From: Senimuribacter intestinalis
GTDB lineage: Bacteria; Bacillota; Clostridia; Peptostreptococcales; Anaerovoracaceae
DNA: 64,000 nucleotides
Direction: 5' to 3'
Assembly (NCBI GenBank): GCA_943192975.1
Contig: CALPCJ010000011.1
Span: 1 to 64,000 of the forward strand
The notes below the pieces were generated by a model, which was given only the letters and a program-made list of their open reading frames with translations, made no database searches and had not been told where the DNA came from. Made by a program: the position numbers and the translations under genes. This document shows positions 17,630 to 26,642 of the stretch, in pieces. Each line of letters begins with the position of its first letter. The stretch's first letter is position 1.

Positions 17630-17990
17630 GATTCCTTCACGCCATGTTTTAATTCTATTTTTGTATACAAGGCACAGACATATGGGAAAGTGCCATATAA
17701 CGAGAAGTTTTGAGAAAACCCGGCGTCCATAAAAGAAAAAGTCGCCGGATAGTCAGTAAGTTTCCAGCATCCTGTGTCAAAATGTTAAAAAACTGGCTTT
17801 AGGAGCAAACCGTACGCCAGTTTTCTAGAGAATGAGCTCAAACATGGCGTTTGGCAGCAGCGGAACGCCGTGTATACGAAAAAGCATTTAAAACATGGCA
17901 CTTTATAAGGGTGATGCGCCATGTATACAGAAAAGTCCCGGGATTATGGCACACGACTTCTCGACGATACGAAGCAGTTACATGAATCGG
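17630..17990. repeat. Hairpin-repeat element, copy 2 (51-bp period)
   Basis: This copy is collinear with the element at 15761-16110: the GTATAC...GGCACAGAC block is at 17663, and the three ATGGC units are at 17844, 17895 and 17946, again exactly 51 bp apart. The first two units form hairpins (ATGGCGTT...AACGCCGT and ATGGC...GCCAT) followed by GTATAC and A-rich sequence. The copies differ at many positions but keep the pairing potential and spacing. No reading frame is conserved between them. Confidence 0.75.
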
Positions 17991-18127
17991 CAGCACGAAC
18001 CAGTCGCGTCAGGATAGTACAATCACCAGCACCTACCGGCAGTACCGACAAAAACAGTATCGACAAAGGCGATACTGACAAAGGAAAGGATAAAGAAACA
18101 AAATCACGCACATCGCCTATAGAGAAA

Positions 18128-18160
18128 ATGCCGTATCAGGAAAATCCCCCGATACGGCAT
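18128..18160 (-). terminator. Terminator of the abgT-amidohydrolase operon
   Basis: An ATGCCGTATC / GATACGGCAT stem followed by TTTTC on the minus strand. Confidence 0.75.
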
Positions 18161-18175
18161 AATTTACTCAATTTT

Positions 18176-19363
18176 TTATTTTCTTGTCTCTTCAAATTCC
18201 TTCCATGCAGCTTTGCGGAAATCTTCGTTGAGAAGATATTCACAGGCAACTACGGTTAAACCTTTGGCTGCCAGCATCATACCGTCAAAGCCCTGCTGCG
18301 AGCCTGCTGCCTTGCAGAAAGGTTCTGTGTGGCAAGCGATGTCACTAGGACCCATTTTGAAGTAGGATCCAAGGGTCGGACACACGTAGGTGATGTCACC
18401 TACGTCCCATGCAAAGTTTCTGGAATCTGTCTGGGTATAGCTTTCTCCAATGCTGTCCAAATACTGTGCCAAAACCAGCCCCATCTGATGATTGGATTTG
18501 GTATCTTTCATCGGGTTTGGAACAACTTCCCAGTCGTAAGTGCAGCCTGTTACCAAGCAAGCCGCTTCCGCACAGTTACGCAGATTCTGCACAACTCTGT
18601 CAAGATGCGGAGATGTGTCGGAACGAAGACTGAATTCCAGTCCACAGCTGTCAGGAATGGTGTTGGAAACCAGTCCTCCGTCGGTTACAATGCCGCTGAT
18701 GACATCGCAAGGACGGTTCTGCTGTCGGATTGCATTCATGTTGCTCATGCAAAGCATGCCGGCAGTCAGTGCATTTTTGCCAAGCACCGGATCGCCTCCT
18801 GCATGAACGCCATATCCGTGGAAGTGCAGCTTTACAGTGGTTGCAGCCACCAGATTTCTCTCGATGACAGTTTCTCCCTCACCGTGGGCTGTGAATACGC
18901 AGTCCACATCGCTGAAAATGCCTTCGTTTACCATAACCGCTTTAGTTCCGTAGTTAGGAACAGTTCCTTCTTCAGCCGGCGCGCCGATGACACGGACTTC
19001 GCCTCCCAGTTCCTCCTGAATTTTGCTTAGGGTAATTGCGCCGCCTACAGCGGAGCAGCAGAACAGGTTATGGCCGCAGGCATGTCCGATTTTTGGAAGT
19101 GCGTCATACTCTGCAACATATGCGATAACAGGTCCCGGTTTTCCAGATTTTTTCACCGCGGAAAAAGCAGTTTCCATGCCTAAAAGATTTCTTTCTACAG
19201 TAAAACCGTTTTCAGAAAGCATATCAGTAAGCAGCTTCGAAGCCTTAAACTCCTGATGTCCCAGTTCCGGGTTTTCCCAGATGGTTCTGCTCATAGCAGT
19301 CAGCGCCTGTCTTCGGCTTTCCAGTTCCTCAGTGATTTTTCCAATATATTTTTCAGCTAACAT
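18176..19363 (-). CDS. M20-family amidohydrolase (AbgB-like)
   Basis: This 395-aa metal-dependent amidohydrolase/peptidase of the M20D type (aminobenzoyl-glutamate hydrolase, aminoacylase and related) has metal-site regions at EYDALPKIGHACGHN and APAEEG and a dimerisation insert in the middle. It probably removes an amino acid from an N-acyl or p-aminobenzoyl conjugate in the cytoplasm. It directly follows an AbgT-family transporter gene (19-nt gap, AAGGAG ribosome site), so import and hydrolysis of an aminobenzoyl-glutamate-like compound (folate breakdown product) is the simplest reading; other dipeptides are possible. Confidence 0.85.
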   Translation of the reverse strand: MLAEKYIGKITEELESRRQALTAMSRTIWENPELGHQEFKASKLLTDMLSENGFTVERNLLGMETAFSAVKKSGKPGPVIAYVAEYDALPKIGHACGHNLFCCSAVGGAITLSKIQEELGGEVRVIGAPAEEGTVPNYGTKAVMVNEGIFSDVDCVFTAHGEGETVIERNLVAATTVKLHFHGYGVHAGGDPVLGKNALTAGMLCMSNMNAIRQQNRPCDVISGIVTDGGLVSNTIPDSCGLEFSLRSDTSPHLDRVVQNLRNCAEAACLVTGCTYDWEVVPNPMKDTKSNHQMGLVLAQYLDSIGESYTQTDSRNFAWDVGDITYVCPTLGSYFKMGPSDIACHTEPFCKAAGSQQGFDGMMLAAKGLTVVACEYLLNEDFRKAAWKEFEETRK

Positions 19364-19382
19364 GATTTCTCCTTACGTGAAA

Positions 19383-20894
19383 TTACATGAAGATGGTTGC
19401 GCCAGGTCCAAGAGGCAGTCCCAGAACGTACCATACTACAATCAGTACAACCCAGGTCAGACCAATGGTGATTGCCATCGGCAGCATGGTTGCGATGATA
19501 GAACCCAGACCGGATTTCTTGTCATATTTCAGCGCAGTCATGATGATAAACGGCATAAACGGCTCCAGCGGTGAGATGGAGTTAGTTACAGAGTCAGCGA
19601 TACGGAAAGCTGCCTGTGTAAATGCCGGTGAAAAGTTCATCTTCATGAACATCGGTACAAAGATCGGTGCCATCAGCGCCCATTTTGCAGATGCACTGCC
19701 GATTACAAAGTTAATCAGCATAGTAATACCGATAAATGCCAGGATGAGAGGAATACCGGTCAAGTTGGTGCTGCTTAAAAATTCAGAGCCCTTTACTGAC
19801 AGATATAATCCCAGATTGGACTGTGAAAATGCTTTTACAAACTGACCTGCAAAGAAGCACAGTACGATAAATCCAGCCAGACCGGACATGGATTTGCCCC
19901 ACATGTTTACTACATCTGCAGATTTTTTGATTGCCTTGGTGCGAATACCATAAACAATGCCCGGTACTAGGAAGAAAACAGTCAGAATTGGAATCATGCT
20001 GCTCATAAACGGTGACTGAATAACGCCGCCGTCTTCTCCACGGAGAATGCCGTTTGTCGGCACAATGGTAATTGCAACCACAATAAGATAAATTAAAACA
20101 GAGATACCCGCCCATTTCAGTCCGGATTTTTCTTCTGCTGTTACTGCAGAAAGTGTGGTATCTTCTACAGTACCATCTCCGTCTTCAGCTTTGTATTCGC
20201 CCAAACGAGGCTCAACCACTTTTTCTAAAACAATGGTGCCTGTGATAGTCAAAACGATGGTAGATACTGCCATGAAGTACCAGTTTACAGTCGGATTTAC
20301 CAGATAGTCCGGGTCGTAAATCTGTGCTGCGTCCTGGGTGATACCAGCAAGCAGAATATCTGTCTGCGTGATTAACAGGTTTGCAGAAAGACCTGCAGCT
20401 ACGCCGGCAAAACCAGCAGCAAGACCTGCAATAGGGTGTCTTCCCATACCTTTAAAAATCATAGCGCCAAGAGGCGGGATAATGACGAATGTTGCAGAAC
20501 CAGCCAAACTTCCCATAATACCTACAAACAGTACTACAGCAGTTACAAGTACTTTCGGCGCACCTGCAATAGAAGATTTGATTACAGTGGTTACAAGCCC
20601 TGTTTCTTCAGCAATACCGATACCCAGCATAGCTACCAGGGTCATACCCAGCGGGCTGAAAGTTACAAAGTTTTCAACCATAGACTGCAGCAGCCAAATC
20701 AGACCTTCTTTGCTCATCAGGTTCATGATATACTGCTCTTCACCGGTGTTTGGATGTGGAAATACAATATTACCGCAAAGACCGGAAATGACGAATACTA
20801 CGATCGTCAGAATGATGAAAATGTAAACGGGATGAGGCAGCTTGTTTCCGAAGCGCTCAATACCGTTCCAAATTCCGCGTTTCTTTTCGTTCAT
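19383..20894 (-). CDS. AbgT-family transporter
   Basis: This 503-aa membrane protein of the AbgT (p-aminobenzoyl-glutamate transporter) family has about 12 hydrophobic segments including re-entrant regions, with the family segment SPLEPFMPFIIMTALKYD near the C-terminus. Some members import p-aminobenzoyl-glutamate; others export sulfonamides. Pairing with an M20 amidohydrolase immediately downstream favours import. The ATG at 20894 has AAAGGAG about 7 nt upstream. A short inverted repeat (GTTAA...TTAAC) lies in the 50 nt upstream and could be an operator. Confidence 0.88.
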   Translation of the reverse strand: MNEKKRGIWNGIERFGNKLPHPVYIFIILTIVVFVISGLCGNIVFPHPNTGEEQYIMNLMSKEGLIWLLQSMVENFVTFSPLGMTLVAMLGIGIAEETGLVTTVIKSSIAGAPKVLVTAVVLFVGIMGSLAGSATFVIIPPLGAMIFKGMGRHPIAGLAAGFAGVAAGLSANLLITQTDILLAGITQDAAQIYDPDYLVNPTVNWYFMAVSTIVLTITGTIVLEKVVEPRLGEYKAEDGDGTVEDTTLSAVTAEEKSGLKWAGISVLIYLIVVAITIVPTNGILRGEDGGVIQSPFMSSMIPILTVFFLVPGIVYGIRTKAIKKSADVVNMWGKSMSGLAGFIVLCFFAGQFVKAFSQSNLGLYLSVKGSEFLSSTNLTGIPLILAFIGITMLINFVIGSASAKWALMAPIFVPMFMKMNFSPAFTQAAFRIADSVTNSISPLEPFMPFIIMTALKYDKKSGLGSIIATMLPMAITIGLTWVVLIVVWYVLGLPLGPGATIFM

Positions 20895-20949
20895 TTTTTA
20901 CTCCTTTGGTTACATCATTTCTTTTGTTAAACAAATTAACTTAACGCAA

Positions 20950-20990
20950 TAAAAGCAGGCATATCAAATGCTGGTGCATTCTGACATGCC
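20950..20990 (-). terminator. Terminator after the smsC-smsB-mutY operon
   Basis: GGCATGTCAGAATGC pairs with GCATTTGATATGCC with one G-U pair and one bulge, followed by a T-rich stretch. It also lies upstream of abgT. Confidence 0.65.
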
Positions 20991-21072
20991 ACACACGTTC
21001 TCTATGATACCGCAAAACCTTACAAAATTCTAGTAAATTTTTTATTTTTTTCATATAAAAACCTTTACTACT

Positions 21073-22107
21073 TTACTTCAAGAAATATCCAAAAGCTGTC
21101 GGCAGCGGTATTTCTGCAGCTAACTGCGCATCGCTTGCCCACTGGAAAATTTTCGGCATTTTTTCCACTGCAATAAAATAACCTGTCATATGCCACTCTA
21201 CATGGGTAAATACATGGCAGTAATCGGTACTGCGCAAAAGATTCTTCGGCGCACAGCCCCAGCGTTCCACTTGCTCTATGGCTTGGGCGGCAGTCAGCCT
21301 TTTCTCTACATTAGGCAACTGATACAGTCCCGCTAAAAGACCTGTTTCAGCACGCCTGCAAACAGCCGTTCCTAAAGGCGCCTGCAGGATAAAAACAGTC
21401 ATGTCCACTTTTTTTCTTGCCTTTTTCTTCGCTTTCACAGGTAGTGCAGCTGCTGTACCTGCGGCTTTCGCCTCGCAGTAGGCGTTCACCGGACAGATTT
21501 CACACTTTGGTGCGCCTGCCGGTCCGCAGATAAGCGCCCCAAGCTCGATGAGTCCCTGCGTAAAATCGCCGCAGTCTTTTTCTGGATAAAGGGAGGACAG
21601 GTAAGCAGTAATCCGCTTCTTCAGCCCGGCATTTAAAATATCCGTATCGTCGTTATTTAAACGGCTCATCACCCGCAGCACATTGCCGTCCACAGCTGCG
21701 GTCTTCTGATTAAAGCATATGGATGCAATTGCCCCTGCCGTGTAATCTCCAATGCCCGGAAGGGCTTTAATAGCATCAAACTCCTGCGGAAAAATACCGC
21801 CCATCTGCGCTTCTATCTGCTGGGCGGCTTTATGCATGTTTCGGATTCGATTGTAATATCCAAGACCCTGCCAAAGCTTCAGCAAGGTCTCTTCCTCCGC
21901 AGCTGCAAGATCAGAAATGGTCGGCAGCGCCCTCATAAAGCGCAGATAATATTCCCGTACTGCTTCCACTCTGGTCTGCTGCAGCATAATCTCAGAAACC
22001 CAGACATGATATGGTTCTTTGTCTTCTCGCCAAGGCAAATCTCTGCGATTTTCGCGGTACCATGTCATCAGCGTTTCCGTAAAAGTTCTATCGATTTGTT
22101 TCACCAT
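21073..22107 (-). CDS. mutY: A/G-specific adenine DNA glycosylase
   Basis: MutY removes adenine mispaired with 8-oxoguanine. The 344-aa protein has the start block SEIMLQQTRVEAV, the helix-hairpin-helix ALPGIGDYTAGAI with the catalytic aspartate in AAVDGNVLRV, and an Fe-S cluster loop read as C-x7-C-x2-C-x5-C (CGPAGAPKCEICPVNAYC). The first spacing is one residue longer than the usual C-x6-C. A NUDIX-like recognition domain fills the C-terminus. It follows the Fe-S assembly genes with a 5-nt gap; MutY itself needs a [4Fe-4S] cluster. No clear ribosome site is seen, so translation may be coupled. Confidence 0.93.
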   Translation of the reverse strand: MVKQIDRTFTETLMTWYRENRRDLPWREDKEPYHVWVSEIMLQQTRVEAVREYYLRFMRALPTISDLAAAEEETLLKLWQGLGYYNRIRNMHKAAQQIEAQMGGIFPQEFDAIKALPGIGDYTAGAIASICFNQKTAAVDGNVLRVMSRLNNDDTDILNAGLKKRITAYLSSLYPEKDCGDFTQGLIELGALICGPAGAPKCEICPVNAYCEAKAAGTAAALPVKAKKKARKKVDMTVFILQAPLGTAVCRRAETGLLAGLYQLPNVEKRLTAAQAIEQVERWGCAPKNLLRSTDYCHVFTHVEWHMTGYFIAVEKMPKIFQWASDAQLAAEIPLPTAFGYFLK

Positions 22108-22112
22108 TTTGT

Positions 22113-23042
22113 TTAACCGTTTGCTCTTAAAAATCCTTCGATAATCTGCTGTTCTGCTTCTTCCTCAGTAAGTCCCAGAGTTCTCAGCTTCAAAATCTGC
22201 TCGCCTGCCACTTTGCCGATAGCTGCCTCATGGATCAGTTCTGCATCAAGGTGACCGGCATAAAGCTCGGGCGCCGCATTAACTCTGCCTTTTCCTACGA
22301 GAATTGCGTCACATTCGGAGTGACCTGTACAGCGGTTGTTGCCTTTTATCTTGGAATGATATTCCTGATAGGAATTGCCCTTTGCGACAGAGCGGGAAAT
22401 CAAATCAATGGCGCTGTCTTCGCCATTCATATCCACATCAAAATCTGTCATGACGTATTCGTCTCCGTCTGTCATCAGACTTTCGTGAATCAAAAGCTTC
22501 GCCCGGTCCCCAAGGCTTCCTGTGGTAGTTCTGACGGAATGATCCACACCACCCAGCTGAATGGTGTTCATCTCAAGCACAGCGTCCTCAGCAAGTTCCA
22601 CATGGGTTACCGGACTGATTTTCTTCTGCCCGGTTCCTTCTCCGGTTCCCAGATGCTTTTCTTCATAAAGAACTTTAGCACCTCTTTCCAGATAGAAACT
22701 ATGAATACCGTTGTGTGCAGCTTCCCCTTCATCGTCGGTATGCACACCGCAGCCTGCTACAATCACTACATCAGCACCTTCACCAACGTGAAAATCATTA
22801 TATACAAGGTCACTCACGTTACCGCGAGTCACACAGGCAGGAATGAAAACCTTCTCTCCTTTGGTGCCTGCTTTGATGTAAATATCAATACCGCTGCCGT
22901 CAGCCTTACCCTCAATCTGAATGTTGTCGGTGGACTGTCTGCCTGCGCAGCCGCCATTTTCTCTGATGTTGAATGCCCCTGTATAGCCTCCCTCTGTATA
23001 ATCAGAGACTGCTTTTAAAAGTTCTTCTGTCAGCTTGTCCAT
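22113..23042 (-). CDS. smsB: SufB/SufD-like scaffold of a minimal SUF system (SmsB-like)
   Basis: This 309-aa protein has the beta-helix core of the SufB/SufD family, with a block of conserved Cys/His/Glu residues (AGCGVHTDDEGEAAHNGIHS). It is much shorter than classical SufB (about 470 aa). Only a SufC-like ATPase precedes it; sufS, sufU and sufD are absent from the neighbourhood. This two-gene form is known in archaea and anaerobic bacteria as the SUF-like minimal system, in which SmsC and SmsB form an ATP-driven Fe-S scaffold complex. The start ATG 23042 has GGAG 9 nt upstream and a 3-nt gap to smsC. Confidence 0.85.
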   Translation of the reverse strand: MDKLTEELLKAVSDYTEGGYTGAFNIRENGGCAGRQSTDNIQIEGKADGSGIDIYIKAGTKGEKVFIPACVTRGNVSDLVYNDFHVGEGADVVIVAGCGVHTDDEGEAAHNGIHSFYLERGAKVLYEEKHLGTGEGTGQKKISPVTHVELAEDAVLEMNTIQLGGVDHSVRTTTGSLGDRAKLLIHESLMTDGDEYVMTDFDVDMNGEDSAIDLISRSVAKGNSYQEYHSKIKGNNRCTGHSECDAILVGKGRVNAAPELYAGHLDAELIHEAAIGKVAGEQILKLRTLGLTEEEAEQQIIEGFLRANG

Positions 23043-23045
23043 CTT

Positions 23046-23768
23046 TTACCACTCCTTTCCAATCGGGCAGATGCCGGCTTTTTCACCTGCCAAAAGCTGC
23101 GGCATAATTTCCTGGCTCGGACCTGAAATGCGAACTTTTCCGTCCACAATTACCGCAATTTCATCTGCAATCTCAAGAAGACGCTCCTGATGGGAAATAA
23201 CCAGAAGAGCCTTATCCTGTTCTTTTTTAAGATCCTCAAAGGTCTCAATGAGTCCTGTAAAGCTCCACAGGTCAATACCTGCCTCCGGCTCGTCGAAAAT
23301 AAGCACCTTGCTGTCTCTTCGCGCCAGTACGGAAGCAATTTCGATTCTTTTGATTTCACCGCCTGAAAGGCTGGCATTGATTTCTCTATCGATATAATCC
23401 TTGGTGCAAAGCCCCACCTTCGCCATCAGCTGACAGACATTTTCATCGCCAACGTCTCCGCCTGCTGCCAAATCAAGAAGAGAACGCACGGTAATCCCCT
23501 TAAATCTGACCGGCTGCTGAAAAGCATAGCTGATACCAAGCTTCGCTCGTTCTGTAATATCTTTCTCCGTAATATCTATATCTCCAAGGCTGATTCTGCC
23601 GCTGCTGACCTGATTCAGACCCGCAATAACCTTCGCAAGGGAAGTCTTGCCGCCTCCATTTGGACCAGTAACTACAGTCAGTTTCCCCGGTTTTAGCTGC
23701 AAATCAATTCCTTTGAGAACCGCATCTCTGCCATCCGGTTTCCAGCACACATTCTCAAGTGTTAGCAT
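23046..23768 (-). CDS. smsC: SufC-like ATPase of a minimal SUF system
   Basis: This 240-aa ABC-type ATPase has Walker A GPNGGGKTS near residue 35, the signature LSGGEIKRIEIA, and Walker B VLIFDEPEAGIDL. It has no membrane partner; SufC proteins power rearrangement of the SufB/D scaffold during Fe-S cluster assembly. First gene of smsC-smsB-mutY. The ribosome site TGGAGG lies 6 nt before ATG. Upstream, an extended -10 (TGGTATAAAAT on the minus strand) probably drives the operon. Confidence 0.92.
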   Translation of the reverse strand: MLTLENVCWKPDGRDAVLKGIDLQLKPGKLTVVTGPNGGGKTSLAKVIAGLNQVSSGRISLGDIDITEKDITERAKLGISYAFQQPVRFKGITVRSLLDLAAGGDVGDENVCQLMAKVGLCTKDYIDREINASLSGGEIKRIEIASVLARRDSKVLIFDEPEAGIDLWSFTGLIETFEDLKKEQDKALLVISHQERLLEIADEIAVIVDGKVRISGPSQEIMPQLLAGEKAGICPIGKEW

Positions 23769-23866
23769 GTTGTTCCTCCAAAAAACTTAATAATTGTTAC
23801 ATACTTTTCTATTTTATACCATTTACAGCAGAATTGAAACCTTTTTCTCTCGAAAACGCCGCGAAA

Positions 23867-23901
23867 AACACCTCCCGCCTGCACTGCATAAAAGAGGTGT
23901 T
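23867..23901 (-). terminator. Terminator of the mscL-rarA-DUF1805 operon
   Basis: AACACCTC / GAGGTGTT stem with following T residues on the minus strand. Confidence 0.7.
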
Positions 23902-23913
23902 AGATACTAAAAG

Positions 23914-24216
23914 TTATGCGTTTAATTTTGCTACCGCTTCAGCGCCTGTCATACCGACCTCAACGCCCAGCTCCGCAGCCTTTGCAGAAACCGCCTTTAC
24001 CGGATTTGCCAGCGTCTCCTCAAAACAGCTGCCGCCTACAATTGCAGCAGCGTCCCCAAAGGACTCAGCCGCCGGCAGATTGAGATAGCCGCACATTACA
24101 TATCCCTTCCTGCAAGGAATCAAAAGCATATTCGGATGTCCTTCTCCGCCAGGGGCAACAACTCGCAGTCCCTGAACAGATTGTCCGTTTACGTTTAACA
24201 TTTCAACTTCTATCAT
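23914..24216 (-). CDS. DUF1805 (YunC-like) protein
   Basis: This 100-aa protein matches the small DUF1805 family by pattern: an N-terminal strand region (IEVEMLNVNGQSVQGL), KGYVMCGYLNL in the middle, and a C-terminus with AAELGVEVGMTGAEAVAKL, as in B. subtilis YunC (about 101 aa). Its function is unknown. The frame is open further upstream, but ATG 24216 has AGGAGG at 9 nt and fits the family length; ATG 24222 is too close to the ribosome site. Third gene after mscL and rarA. Confidence 0.75.
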   Translation of the reverse strand: MIEVEMLNVNGQSVQGLRVVAPGGEGHPNMLLIPCRKGYVMCGYLNLPAAESFGDAAAIVGGSCFEETLANPVKAVSAKAAELGVEVGMTGAEAVAKLNA

Positions 24217-24266
24217 TTCCATTTTCCTCCTGTATGGTATTCTTCTGGATTTATTATACTGCCTCT

Positions 24267-25616
24267 TTACTCGGAAGTAAAGAGACTCTTCTCTTCTCGT
24301 TTCTTCCGTTTCCATTCCTCAATCTGAGAAAGCCGCTCCTTTACCAGCTTTTCTCTGCCCTGGGTCGTCGGCTGATAATACTGTCTTCCTTTCAGTGAAT
24401 CCGGCAGGCAAGTCATAACAGTCAGCTTTTCTTCTGTGTCATGGGCATATTCATATCCTTTTCCGTAGTCTAGTTCCTTCATCAGGCTGGTCGGTGCATT
24501 GCAAAGGTGCAGCGGCACCGGCTCTGCCGGCATATTCTTTACATCTTTCTTACACGCTTCGCAGGCTTTGTAAAGAGCGTTGGATTTGCTCGCCATGGAA
24601 AGATACACCACAGCATGGGTCAAGTGCACATCACACTCTGGCATGCCCAGAAAGTGGCAAGCCTGATAAGCCGCGACTGCTATCTGTAGTGCTGCAGAAT
24701 CTGCCATACCTACATCCTCGCTGGCAAAGCGCACCAGTCTGCGCGCGATATACAGCGGATCCTCTCCGCCATCCAGCATCCTGCAAAGCCAATACACCGC
24801 AGCGTCCGGGTCGCTGTTTCGCATGGATTTGTGAAGCGCTGAAATCAGATTATAGTGTTCCTCTCCATTTTTATCGTATAACAACGATCTGCGATTCATG
24901 CATTCGGAAAGCACTGAATCAGTCACATGAACTGTGCCATTTTCGTCAATTTCACCGTTGAGCACCGCCATCTCCAACGTATTCAGCGCTGTTCTTGCAT
25001 CCCCATTGGAAAACCTGGCAATAACCGAAAGATCCCCTTCCGTAATATCAACATCCATATTTCCAAAACCCTTTTCGCTGGTAATGGCATGCTGCAGAAG
25101 GCCCGTCAGATCCTCTTCGCCAAGAGCTTTCATCACAAAGACCTTGCATCTTGATAAAAGCGCAGAATTAATTTCAAAGGATGGATTTTCCGTCGTTGCA
25201 CCAACTAGTATGATACTGCCCTTTTCCACATAAGGAAGAAACGCATCCTGCTGCGCCTTATTGAACCTATGGATTTCGTCCGCAAAGAGCAGTGTGCGAA
25301 TCCCCATACGCCGGGACTCTTCTGCCTGTCCCATAACCGCTTTGATTTCTTTGATTCCGCTGGTTACCGCACTGAACTCCACAAAGTTCGCCTTGGTTTG
25401 CTTTGCGATAATCCTTGCAAGAGTGGTTTTTCCCACACCCGGTGGCCCCCAGAAAATCATCGAAGAAATCTGATCCTTGTCTATGAGCTGGCGTAAGATT
25501 TTCCCTTTTCCAATCAGGTGCTGCTGCCCCACATACTCGTCCAGAGTTTCTGGTCTGAGACGGCTTGCCAGCGGCGCAACTTCGGGTCTATTGTCAAAAA
25601 TTGTAATCTGTTCCAT
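24267..25616 (-). CDS. rarA: Replication-associated recombination protein RarA/MgsA
   Basis: This 449-aa AAA+ ATPase has Walker A GPPGVGKTT near residue 55, Walker B LLFADEIHRFNK and sensor 1 GATTENPSFEINSALLSRC, followed by the MgsA/WRNIP1-type C-terminal oligomerisation domain. It acts at stalled replication forks. It starts one nt after the mscL stop, and its ribosome site lies in the end of mscL. The C-terminal tail is lysine- and glutamate-rich. Confidence 0.93.
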   Translation of the reverse strand: MEQITIFDNRPEVAPLASRLRPETLDEYVGQQHLIGKGKILRQLIDKDQISSMIFWGPPGVGKTTLARIIAKQTKANFVEFSAVTSGIKEIKAVMGQAEESRRMGIRTLLFADEIHRFNKAQQDAFLPYVEKGSIILVGATTENPSFEINSALLSRCKVFVMKALGEEDLTGLLQHAITSEKGFGNMDVDITEGDLSVIARFSNGDARTALNTLEMAVLNGEIDENGTVHVTDSVLSECMNRRSLLYDKNGEEHYNLISALHKSMRNSDPDAAVYWLCRMLDGGEDPLYIARRLVRFASEDVGMADSAALQIAVAAYQACHFLGMPECDVHLTHAVVYLSMASKSNALYKACEACKKDVKNMPAEPVPLHLCNAPTSLMKELDYGKGYEYAHDTEEKLTVMTCLPDSLKGRQYYQPTTQGREKLVKERLSQIEEWKRKKREEKSLFTSE

Positions 25617-25617
25617 A

Positions 25618-26100
25618 CTAATTCTCTTCCGTCTGCTTTGCTTTCAGCAAATCCCTAATTTCTACAAGAAGCTCCTCCTGGGTTGGTCCCTTCGGTGCCT
25701 TCTCTTCGGCTTCTTTTGCAGCTGCTCTCGTAAATGTCGCTGTCACTTTTGCCGCAACCTTCACCATGGCAAAAATACACACACCGATAATCAAAAAATC
25801 GATGATATTCTGTATGAAACTTCCATAAAAAATCGCTGTTTCCGGTGTTACGACAGCGCCGGCAGCGTCCAGTTCCGCTTCCTTTATCACCCACTTTAAA
25901 TCTGAAAAAGAGATTGTACCTGTAATCGCTCCTAATGCCGGCATAAGAATATCGTTTACAAGAGATGTTACGATTTTCCCAAAAGCACCTCCGATAATCA
26001 CGCCAACAGCCATATCAATGATATTTCCTTTTAAGATAAAGGCTTTAAATTCGCTGACTGTGCTGCCTACAGTGCCTGTCAATTTGTTTTTCTTCTCCAT
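25618..26100 (-). CDS. mscL: Large-conductance mechanosensitive channel
   Basis: MscL releases solutes under hypo-osmotic shock. The 160-aa protein has the first membrane helix motif FILKGNIIDMAVGVIIGGAFGKIV, a second span near residue 90 (IIDFLIIGVCIFAMV) and a charged C-terminal helix. ATG 26100 with GAGGA about 8 nt upstream is preferred over the longer frame beginning at 26133. The sequence between the two helices is somewhat longer than in E. coli MscL. First gene of the operon with rarA. Confidence 0.92.
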   Translation of the reverse strand: MEKKNKLTGTVGSTVSEFKAFILKGNIIDMAVGVIIGGAFGKIVTSLVNDILMPALGAITGTISFSDLKWVIKEAELDAAGAVVTPETAIFYGSFIQNIIDFLIIGVCIFAMVKVAAKVTATFTRAAAKEAEEKAPKGPTQEELLVEIRDLLKAKQTEEN

Positions 26101-26173
26101 AAAGTTTTCCTCTGCTGTTCTTTTCTTTTGCATCGTTCATCGTTTTTTTACGATATTATTTGAAATTCATCTT

Positions 26174-26202
26174 ATTTTAGCATATTTTGATAAACACGGC
26201 AA
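26174..26202 (-). promoter_or_regulatory. Promoter of the mscL operon
   Basis: TTGCCG (26197-26202), a 17-nt spacer and TAAAAT (26174-26179) on the minus strand, about 75 nt upstream of the start. Confidence 0.5.
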
Positions 26203-26612
26203 CCGGTTCCCTACTGTGCATCTCAACCTAAAATCCTGTTTTCAAGAAAAAGTGTATAACATTTTTGTTCTGTACTTTTATGCAGCTCGCATTTGGCGTA
26301 AGATCTCATATAAAATCACCAAATTCTTACGTAAAATGCAGTATTTCTACAGAAAATCAAGGGTAAATCCTATCTGAAGCCCGGGGTATCACACCTATTG
26401 ATGATGCAATTTGACTTCAGTTATACACTTTTTTTGTATTTTCTATTTCTCGGTTAAGATTCGTCTCCCCCAGTTATACATATTTTATCGAAAATCGTAA
26501 TTTGGGTTGAAATCATTTGTTCATGCGCCAGACGCACAGCATTCGCAGACTTTCTAATTTTTGAAAACGTTTTTACCCCCTCTTTCCTGCCACACGCACT
26601 GAAATCTTATCC
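26203..26612. other. Intergenic stretch between mscL and the M18 aminopeptidase
   Basis: No gene is supported here. A 14-bp inverted pair is present: AAAAAGTGTATAAC at 26247-26260 and GTTATACACTTTTT at 26420-26433, about 160 bp apart, with a related GTTATACAT at 26473. The function is unknown. Confidence 0.5.
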
Positions 26613-26641
26613 TTGACAGAACAACATTCCAAAGCTAGTAT
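26613..26641 (+). promoter_or_regulatory. Promoter of the M18 aminopeptidase gene
   Basis: Consensus TTGACA (26613-26618), 17-nt spacer, TAGTAT (26636-26641). Confidence 0.7.
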
Positions 26642-26642
26642 A

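Noticed and set aside
15761..17990. CRISPR-like array
   Set aside because: The units are 51 bp long with only about three per copy, are repeats throughout rather than repeat-spacer alternation, and no cas genes are near.
17921..18259. Plus-strand reading frame of 112 codons with Asp-Lys-Gly repeats
   Set aside because: It starts inside the repeat element, runs through the abg terminator, and has no ribosome site.
18329..19030. Plus-strand reading frame of 233 codons
   Set aside because: It is antisense to the M20 amidohydrolase gene, which has clear motifs.
26203..26612. Riboswitch or small gene in the mscL-M18 gap
   Set aside because: No conserved riboswitch core or frame with a ribosome site was recognised; only a spaced 14-bp inverted pair is present.
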